DNA of 64,000 nt from Galbula dea (taxonomy: Eukaryota > Chordata > Aves > Piciformes > Galbulidae). Positions 62,401 to 64,000 of this stretch are shown piece by piece. The notes beneath the pieces were generated by a model. It saw only the letters and a program-made list of their open reading frames with translations, made no database searches and had not been told where the DNA came from. The stretch spans positions 1-64,000 of the forward strand of contig VWZX01008607.1 in the NCBI GenBank assembly GCA_013399015.1, given 5' to 3'. Positions within the stretch are counted from its first letter, which is position 1. Every line of letters begins with the position of its first letter. The translations under genes and the position numbers were made by a program.

Positions 62401-63706
62401 AAATATGTACAGAACCCAATACCGAACTCAGACCCCCCTTGATGGTAACTATGTCACCACTGATACCGCAGCAGAAGGCCTCAGCAGCAGATGAGAGTCA
62501 GGCTCAGGGGCTGGATCCTGGTACTGGATGCAGGAACTTATAGATCACCAAAGCGCAGGAGAAAAGGAACCAAGAAGAATAATCTCGCAAGAGAGAACAA
62601 TTGTCAGAATAATCCTCTGAATAATCATCCAAATAATCGTCTAGCAAGGGGAAACGGACTCCCAGTTCATATATCGACTATGACATATATGGGATGGAAT
62701 ACTTTAGTTGGTCAGTTTGGGGTCACCTGTCCTGTCTGCTCCTCCCTGAAGGTGCAGCCTTCACCATGCAACCCCCAACACGAGACACAAGAGTTAGCAG
62801 CGACCTTGCTTTGCATACCAATCCCTGGTAGTAAATCTAAACATTAGGCCTTATCACTGCTAGAAGCTGGCAGTGTCTATGAAAACATGCTATTAGTTTC
62901 AGAAAGTGCAGTTTCTCAGAGGAGTTTTAACTAAAAAGTAAAATCACTGAACAGAACTAGCTCTGTTCCAACCCAAACCAGGACACTTAAGAAGATAACC
63001 CCATCCATCTGTTTTAGGAGATTAATGAGCTTTCTATCTGTTGTTTTACTCTGACTTTTGTATGCAGAGGCTGAAGAACACAGACAGAGCACAGGCAGAC
63101 AGAATTAGCTGTCCTTCTGCTTATGGACTGTGACAGCTTAAACATGGCTTTTTTCACCAGAATTGCCTCCAAACAAGATTTTTTAAATATGGAAATTACA
63201 TGTATTTTAGGCCAGCCCATCGGTCTGTTTCACTAAATAATGACACACACTACAATGACAAGCCCTGAGCAAGGAACTCTATGTTTATGATATATACTAC
63301 AATGTATACCCCGTGTATACTTCTGAAAGTGTGTGCACATATATATGTATGTGTATCCGTATATCTATTTAGATATATGTGTAAATGAGGAGGCTACTCT
63401 CTTTTAGTCCTTAGCCTCCAGGCTTTCATACATCTTCAGTCAACCTACTGAATTTTTTCTCATCTACACACAAGGTGACCACCATATGGCTTGTTTGTAC
63501 TCTGAACTCTGTTTCTAAAATTATATATATGGCAGCCATACCTATTTCATTGTGGGAGATCCTGTAGGCCTCTTTACACTGTCAACTCAATTAATGGTGT
63601 TTTGATGCAGTCAGAAGAAGATAAGAAGAATCTGGCCAGGATGCAGGATCTGATTGACAAGCTACAATTAAAAGTGAAGAGCTACAAGCACCAAGCAGAA
63701 GAAGCT
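20397..63706 (+). CDS. MYH15: Myosin heavy chain 15, ventricular type (3'-partial, 40 coding exons)
   Basis: The gene encodes the heavy chain of a sarcomeric class II myosin, the actin-activated ATPase motor of thick filaments. In birds MYH15 is the ventricular myosin heavy chain; that is family knowledge. Forty exons, listed separately, join in phase into 1886 codons without a stop, and all introns are GT-AG. Domains in order: SH3-like region (about 35-85), P-loop GESGAGKT (176-183), loop 1 (about 203-215), switch I (238-246), switch II DIAGFEIFD (461-469), relay, loop 2 with GEKKRKKGA (about 635-643), reactive cysteines C696 and C706, converter, light-chain-binding helices (about 780-840), NWPWM and head-rod junction, then coiled coil. 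The final roughly 50 codons lie outside. The N-terminus (DMSEFGEAA) and loop sequences favour MYH15 over MYH6/7. Three extra introns and one missing intron set it apart from the usual MYH plan. Confidence 0.9.
20685..20730. repeat. Two-copy tandem repeat, 24-bp period
   Basis: The word TAAATAGAAATAATCTAT occurs at 20685 and again at 20709, followed by TAAT and CAAT. A short local duplication. Confidence 0.8.
21610..21713 (+). CDS. MYH15: MYH15 coding exon 2 (residues 31-65)
   Basis: Acceptor TTTCACAG; GG completes the split Gly codon and then reads KKKCWVPDDK. It encodes the first strands of the SH3-like domain and ends at ADGR before GTACAA. Together with exon 1 it equals the single first coding exon of MYH6/MYH7, so the intron between them is extra. 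Confidence 0.93.
22219..22362 (+). CDS. MYH15: MYH15 coding exon 3 (residues 66-113)
   Basis: 144 nt, the standard MYH length. Reads TMTIKEDDVQSMNPPKF and EDMAMLTHLNEASVLYNL, the conserved segment leading into the motor core, and ends WMIY with donor GTAAGG. Confidence 0.96.
23998..24154 (+). CDS. MYH15: MYH15 coding exon 4 (residues 114-165)
   Basis: 157 nt, the standard length. Encodes TYSGLFCVTINPYKWLPVY, an invariant class II myosin stretch around the nucleotide pocket, then KRRSEAPPHIFSI. Ends in phase 1 with donor GTAAGT. Confidence 0.97.
25535..25562 (+). CDS. MYH15: MYH15 coding exon 5, 28-nt microexon
   Basis: 28 nt, exactly the size of the matching exon in all sarcomeric MYH genes. 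Encodes RENQSMLI and part of the Thr before the P-loop. Acceptor CCATAG and donor GTAAGT are strong. Confidence 0.95.
26413..26506 (+). CDS. MYH15: MYH15 coding exon 6 (P-loop)
   Basis: Contains the ATP-binding P-loop GESGAGKT followed by VNTKRVIQYFATVAAL and the start of loop 1 (GEPGKKN). 94 nt, phase 2 to phase 0. Residues about 175-206. Confidence 0.97.
27819..27839 (+). CDS. MYH15: MYH15 coding exon 7, loop 1 microexon
   Basis: A 21-nt exon encoding QPATKTG, flanked by TTTGACAG and GTAAGT. It forms the tip of surface loop 1 near the nucleotide pocket, a region that tunes ADP release in myosin II. Small variable exons at this position are normal in MYH genes. It is in frame with or without inclusion, so skipping would shorten the loop only. 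Confidence 0.85.
28439..28531 (+). CDS. MYH15: MYH15 coding exon 8 (switch I)
   Basis: 93 nt, standard size. Encodes [21 protein letters not shown] and the first part of switch I, RNDNSSRF, whose Ser and Arg contact the nucleotide phosphate and Mg ion. Residues 214-244. Confidence 0.97.
29393..29456 (+). CDS. MYH15: MYH15 coding exon 9 (residues 245-265)
   Basis: 64 nt, standard size. Completes switch I (GKFIRIHFG) and continues TTGKLSSADIEI. Ends in phase 1 and is followed by the shortest intron of the gene, 94 bp. Confidence 0.97.
29551..29649 (+). CDS. MYH15: MYH15 coding exon 10 (residues 266-298)
   Basis: 99 nt, standard size. Encodes YLLEKSRVIFQQPGERDYHIF, an invariant helix-loop of the motor, and ends SGKKPELL with donor GTAAGC. 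Confidence 0.97.
30213..30238 (+). other. MYH15: Candidate 26-nt microexon or exon-10 relic in intron 10
   Basis: A long pyrimidine tract ends in CCCATAG, then 26 bases that read only G/C-ending codons, then donor GTGAGG. In the incoming phase the segment reads LLEKNNER after a split codon, close to the start of exon 10 (YLLEKSR). Its length is 2 mod 3. Inclusion before exon 11 would shift the frame and give TAG at 31583-31585. It is therefore not part of the main protein. It may be a poison exon, a relic of a duplicated exon 10, or chance. Confidence 0.3.
30770..30862. repeat. TA/CA-rich simple sequence in intron 10
   Basis: Low-complexity alternating TATA/CACA/TGTA sequence. Boundaries approximate. 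Confidence 0.65.
31529..31632 (+). CDS. MYH15: MYH15 coding exon 11 (residues 299-333)
   Basis: 104 nt, standard size. Encodes MLLVSTNPYDYHFCSQG and DNLDDGEELLATD in the upper 50-kDa subdomain. Acceptor TTTTACAG, donor GTAAGC. Confidence 0.96.
32065..32203 (+). CDS. MYH15: MYH15 coding exon 12 (residues 334-379)
   Basis: 139 nt, standard size. Encodes QAMDILGFVPDEKSG and the conserved KLTGAIMHFGNMKFKQ, then a charged stretch to ADGTE. Confidence 0.97.
32783..32901 (+). CDS. MYH15: MYH15 coding exon 13 (residues 380-419)
   Basis: 119 nt, standard size. Encodes ADKAAYLMGINSSDLIKGLL and the actin-facing surface-loop region PRVKVGNEYVTKGQ. Confidence 0.97.
33939..34088 (+). CDS. MYH15: MYH15 coding exon 14 (switch II)
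   Basis: 150 nt, standard size. Encodes AVYDRMFKWLVVRINKTLD and ends with switch II, GVLDIAGFEIFD (about 458-469), which couples gamma-phosphate sensing to lever-arm motion. Confidence 0.97.
34437..34657 (+). mobile_element. Old CR1 LINE 3' fragment in intron 14
   Basis: Plus-strand translation gives LDIGKIFFTVRTTTHWNNLP and EVFKMQLDRVLDDL, the C-terminal end of CR1 ORF2. The CR1 3' end GAGGTCCCTTCC and a degraded octamer (ATTCTGTGATTCC) follow. It is more diverged than the other copies and lies in the sense direction of the myosin gene. Confidence 0.8.
35072..35242 (+). CDS. MYH15: MYH15 coding exon 15 (relay helix)
   Basis: 171 nt, standard size. Encodes FNSFEQLCINYTNEKLQQFF, the relay helix, then NHHMFVLEQEEYKKEGIEW and DLQACIDLIEK. 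Donor GTATGT. Confidence 0.97.
36319..36498 (+). CDS. MYH15: MYH15 coding exon 16 (residues 527-586)
   Basis: Encodes PLGILSILEEECMFPKATD through HFELVHYAGS. The lower 50-kDa domain contacts actin here. In MYH6/MYH7 this exon and the next form one 310-nt exon; here a 1028-bp intron interrupts after AGS in phase 0. Donor GTAAGT. Confidence 0.94.
37527..37659 (+). CDS. MYH15: MYH15 coding exon 17 (residues 587-630)
   Basis: Encodes VPYNIIGWLEKNKDPLNETV and continues to SYVGADS at the start of loop 2. Together with exon 16 it totals 313 nt, close to the usual undivided 310-nt exon. Donor GTAAGC. Confidence 0.95.
38419..38623 (-). mobile_element. CR1 LINE 3' fragment in intron 17, same subfamily as 6770
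   Basis: About 205 bp nearly identical to the 3' end of the CR1 copy at 6770-8280, truncated in the coding end (FFTERVVRYWNRLP region on the minus strand). Antisense to the myosin gene. Confidence 0.9.
39361..39468 (+). mobile_element. CR1 LINE 3' UTR fragment in intron 17
   Basis: A short plus-strand stretch with the CR1 words GTTGGACTTGATCTTGAAGG and CCTTTCCAACC, then decayed octamers (TTTCTATGTTTC). The left boundary is approximate. Confidence 0.7.
39942..40009 (+). CDS. MYH15: MYH15 coding exon 18 (loop 2)
   Basis: 68 nt. Encodes ADQGGEKKRKKGASFQTVSS, the Lys/Arg-rich actin-binding loop 2 at the 50/20-kDa junction, then LHK. Donor GTTTGT is a weaker splice site than its neighbours. Confidence 0.94.
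40737..40824 (+). CDS. MYH15: MYH15 coding exon 19 (residues 654-682)
   Basis: 88 nt, standard size. Encodes NLNKLMTNLKSTAPHFVRCI and IPNESKTP, an invariant actin-interface segment. Confidence 0.97.
41055..41172 (+). CDS. MYH15: MYH15 coding exon 20 (reactive cysteines)
   Basis: 118 nt, standard size. [20 protein letters not shown] carries the SH2 and SH1 cysteines (C696, C706) of the thiol helices. Continues FPNRVLYADFKQR into the converter. Confidence 0.97.
41404..41424. repeat. (AAAC)n microsatellite in intron 20
   Basis: Tandem AAAC copies following an AAAG-rich stretch, about 45 bases before exon 21. Confidence 0.8.
41467..41590 (+). CDS. MYH15: MYH15 coding exon 21 (converter)
   Basis: 124 nt, standard size. 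Encodes YRILNPGAIPEDTFVDSRKA and DHNQYRFGHTK of the converter domain. Confidence 0.97.
42287..42423 (+). CDS. MYH15: MYH15 coding exon 22 (lever arm, essential light chain site)
   Basis: 137 nt, standard size. VFFKAGLLGHLEEMRDERL ends the motor; IQARARGRLMRIEFQKI is the first IQ-like helix, which binds the essential light chain. Residues 764-808. Confidence 0.97.
42799..43054 (+). CDS. MYH15: MYH15 coding exon 23 (regulatory light chain site and rod start)
   Basis: 256 nt, standard size. VIQWNIRAFMAVKNWPWMKL is the regulatory light chain helix with its conserved WPW hook. The Pro in KIKPLLK marks the head-rod junction, and the S2 coiled coil follows. Residues 809-894. Confidence 0.97.
43504..43746 (+). 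CDS. MYH15: MYH15 coding exon 24 (S2 rod)
   Basis: 243 nt, standard size. Starts EQDTLADAEERCDLLIKSK and shows regular heptads to HATENK. S2 coiled coil, residues 895-975. Confidence 0.97.
44301..44765 (-). mobile_element. CR1 LINE fragment in intron 24, next to exon 25
   Basis: The minus-strand CR1 tail starts at 44301 (ATCACAGAATCACAGAATG on the + strand). The coding remnant reads REL-GLFILEKRRLRADLIYA-like residues with breaks. The 5' truncation point is near 44765, leaving only 47 bp of intron before exon 25. This is a diverged copy without an intact frame. Confidence 0.85.
44813..44989 (+). CDS. MYH15: MYH15 coding exon 25 (S2 rod)
   Basis: 177 nt, standard size. Encodes [20 protein letters not shown] to QQVDD. 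The acceptor TTTCTCTCACAG lies just beyond a CR1 insertion. Residues 976-1034. Confidence 0.97.
45143..45158. repeat. 16-bp perfect palindrome in intron 25
   Basis: AACTATAGCTATAGTT is fully self-complementary and is followed by a related AACTATAGTT at about 45159. It could form a small hairpin. No known site is recognised. Confidence 0.7.
45538..45683 (+). CDS. MYH15: MYH15 coding exon 26 (S2 rod)
   Basis: 146 nt, standard size. Encodes [20 protein letters not shown] onward, coiled coil. The acceptor CCTGAAG is purine-rich for a MYH intron, but length and frame are exact. Residues 1035-1082. Confidence 0.95.
46275..46365 (+). CDS. MYH15: MYH15 coding exon 27 (S2 rod)
   Basis: 91 nt, standard size. 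Encodes KEFEMSQLNSKIEDEQ to KKIKELQ. Residues 1083-1113. Confidence 0.97.
47353..47742 (+). CDS. MYH15: MYH15 coding exon 28 (largest exon, S2/LMM rod)
   Basis: 390 nt, standard size and the longest coding exon. Encodes [20 protein letters not shown] through DLSSNMEQMVKGK, with clear 7- and 28-residue charge repeats. Residues 1114-1243, spanning the end of S2. Ser-rich open frames on the other strand are shadows of this exon. Confidence 0.98.
48722..48848 (+). CDS. MYH15: MYH15 coding exon 29 (rod)
   Basis: 127 nt, standard size. Encodes ANAEKLCRTYEDHLNETKMK to QSEN plus a split codon. Residues 1244-1285. Confidence 0.97.
49953..50071 (+). CDS. MYH15: MYH15 coding exon 30 (light meromyosin rod)
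   Basis: 119 nt, standard size. Encodes EFIRQLEEKESLISQLSRGK to LEEETK. Residues 1286-1325. Confidence 0.97.
50545..50741 (+). CDS. MYH15: MYH15 coding exon 31 (light meromyosin rod)
   Basis: 197 nt, standard size. Encodes [20 protein letters not shown] through ELEDAK. It includes the conserved WRTKYE segment. Residues 1326-1390. Confidence 0.97.
51780..52129 (+). CDS. MYH15: MYH15 coding exon 32 (fused exon, rod)
   Basis: 350 nt in one piece, KKLAARLQEAEEAIEAANAK through KRENKNLQ. In MYH6/MYH7 and fast skeletal genes the same stretch is two exons of 184 and 166 nt. The expected junction would fall at 51963/51964 (FDK then IIN), and the coding sequence runs straight through it. Residues 1391-1507. 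Confidence 0.97.
52703..52827 (+). CDS. MYH15: MYH15 coding exon 33 (rod)
   Basis: 125 nt, standard size. Encodes EEISDLTNQISEGNKSLHEI to ALEEAE. Residues 1508-1549. Followed by a 2.27-kb intron. Confidence 0.97.
55097..55212 (+). CDS. MYH15: MYH15 coding exon 34 (rod)
   Basis: 116 nt. Encodes [20 protein letters not shown] to EEEMENI plus a split Arg codon. With exon 35 it makes the usual 309-nt MYH exon, here divided by a 1962-bp intron. Residues 1550-1587. Confidence 0.96.
57175..57367 (+). CDS. MYH15: MYH15 coding exon 35 (rod)
   Basis: 193 nt. Encodes RNQQRAIDSLQSTLDSEARS through ARVLQTQIK. It sums with exon 34 to exactly 309 nt. Residues 1588-1652. Confidence 0.96.
58077..58280 (+). 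CDS. MYH15: MYH15 coding exon 36 (rod)
   Basis: 204 nt, standard size. Encodes ELQVQLDDSGHLNEDLKEQL through ERVNLLHTQ. Donor GTTGGC is weaker than the consensus. Residues 1653-1720. Confidence 0.96.
59307..59432 (+). CDS. MYH15: MYH15 coding exon 37 (rod)
   Basis: 126 nt, standard size. Encodes [20 protein letters not shown] through KAKKAITD. The acceptor ACTTAATAAAAG has a poor pyrimidine tract, but size, frame and protein match are exact. Residues 1721-1762. Confidence 0.93.
60815..60985 (+). CDS. MYH15: MYH15 coding exon 38 (rod)
   Basis: 171 nt, standard size. Encodes [20 protein letters not shown] through KQIQKLESR. Donor GTAAGT. Residues 1763-1819. Confidence 0.97.
61208..61303. repeat. 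A-rich low-complexity tract in intron 38
   Basis: Degenerate A-rich sequence with interspersed AAAC, AAC and AAT words. Possibly an old poly(A)-like or microsatellite expansion; no element body is recognised beside it. Confidence 0.75.
61599..61703 (+). CDS. MYH15: MYH15 coding exon 39 (rod)
   Basis: 105 nt, standard size. Encodes VRELENELETELRRNSDAQK to RIKELTYQ. Residues 1820-1854. Confidence 0.97.
62238..62985 (-). mobile_element. Solo LTR, family A copy 3, antisense in intron 39 (5-bp TSD CTTAA)
   Basis: Reverse-oriented copy of the same LTR as at 2589 and 12383. On the + strand it starts TGTCGAGGGTCGAGG and ends AACCCAAACCAGGACA. Perfect 5-bp duplications CTTAA lie at 62233-62237 and 62986-62990. 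The ATTAAA signal is at 62371-62376 in reverse. 748 bp; no viral genes. Antisense placement avoids a premature polyadenylation signal in the myosin transcript. Confidence 0.9.
63335..63385. repeat. TA/TG-rich simple sequence in intron 39
   Basis: Alternating purine-pyrimidine (TATATG/TGTATC) low-complexity sequence. Boundaries approximate. Confidence 0.6.
63611..63706 (+). CDS. MYH15: MYH15 coding exon 40 (last in window)
   Basis: 96 nt, standard size. Encodes SEEDKKNLARMQDLIDKLQL to YKHQAEEA, ending in phase 0 at donor GTAAGT. Residues 1855-1886, at the start of the C-terminal assembly-competence region. The remaining roughly 50 residues, stop codon and 3' UTR are to the right of the window. 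Confidence 0.96.
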
Positions 63707-64000
63707 GTAAGTAACTAATTTGGGCCTTTTTGCCTTTGAGGAATTTATTGTCCTGAACCCTCAATCTTTAATCCATAGAAGCTTCTAATAAAAAAATCAC
63801 CGTTTTGTGTATATTAATATTTTTATTTGTATTTATATTCATATAAACCCTGTATGTATAAATGTGTTCATACCATATATAAAATAAAATATGTAGCATG
63901 TGTTGATTATATTTAAGAAAAGATATTCAATTTTATCTTAAGATTGCAGTACAATTTGCAAGGCAAGGGGGGGAAAGAAAGGAACAGGAAAGACTTTTTC
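63707..64000. other. MYH15: Start of intron 40
   Basis: AT-rich intron sequence after the donor at 63707. The next and probably last coding exon is not in the window. Confidence 0.7.

Noticed and set aside
62174..62847. Plus-strand frames of 106 and 118 codons
   Set aside because: They run through the antisense LTR in intron 39; chance open frames.
20488..63610. Intronic microRNA of the miR-208/miR-499 family, as in MYH6, MYH7 and MYH7B
   Set aside because: I scanned the introns by eye for the mature miR-208 and miR-499 core words and found none. A structured search would be needed to exclude other hairpins.
1..64000. CRISPR arrays, operons, tRNA or rRNA genes
   Set aside because: No regularly spaced repeats, bacterial gene organisation or recognisable tRNA/rRNA sequence was seen; the window is vertebrate nuclear DNA.

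Overview
The window looks like a bird genome. It carries most of a vertebrate sarcomeric myosin heavy chain gene with short GT-AG introns. It also carries several CR1 LINE copies, with the avian-type tail of tandem ATTCTATG-like octamers or its reverse, and small solo LTRs. I cannot name the species.

Layout. Positions 1 to about 20,370 are intergenic or 5' flanking DNA with no protein-coding gene that I can support. This part holds three CR1 copies: 1-391 forward; 6770-8280 reverse, with a long open reverse-transcriptase frame; and 13785-15046 reverse, frame-broken with a mutated catalytic box. It also holds one 535-bp solo LTR with a 6-bp target duplication (1446-1980) and two copies of another solo LTR family with perfect 5-bp target duplications (2589-3351 and 12383-13189). 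From 20,397 to the right edge the + strand carries one large gene. I reconstructed 40 consecutive coding exons, 5658 nt or 1886 codons, with phase kept at every junction and GT-AG at every intron. The last roughly 50 codons and the 3' UTR lie beyond the window.

The protein is a full class II myosin. It has an N-terminal SH3-like region, P-loop GESGAGKT (about residue 176), switch I (238-246), switch II (461-469), actin-binding loop 2 rich in Lys/Arg (about 634-644), the two reactive cysteines (696 and 706), converter, two light-chain-binding helices, the conserved head-rod Pro, and about 1040 residues of coiled-coil rod. N-terminal and loop sequences fit MYH15 best, the gene that in birds encodes the ventricular myosin heavy chain, rather than MYH6/MYH7 or the fast skeletal cluster. 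This assignment is from memory of the family, not from a search.

Compared with the usual vertebrate sarcomeric MYH exon plan, three exons are split by extra introns: first coding exon, 310-nt exon and 309-nt exon. One usual intron is absent, so the usual 184- and 166-nt exons form one 350-nt exon. Introns hold CR1 fragments (34437-34657, 38419-38623, 39361-39468, 44301-44765), one antisense solo LTR (62238-62985) of the same family as the two upstream copies, and a 26-nt exon-like segment (30213-30238) that would shift the reading frame if spliced in.

I see no CRISPR array, operon, tRNA, rRNA or new gene system. The points most worth a second look are the intron gains and loss, the 26-nt microexon candidate, and the hypervariable transcribed segment inside the LTR family.
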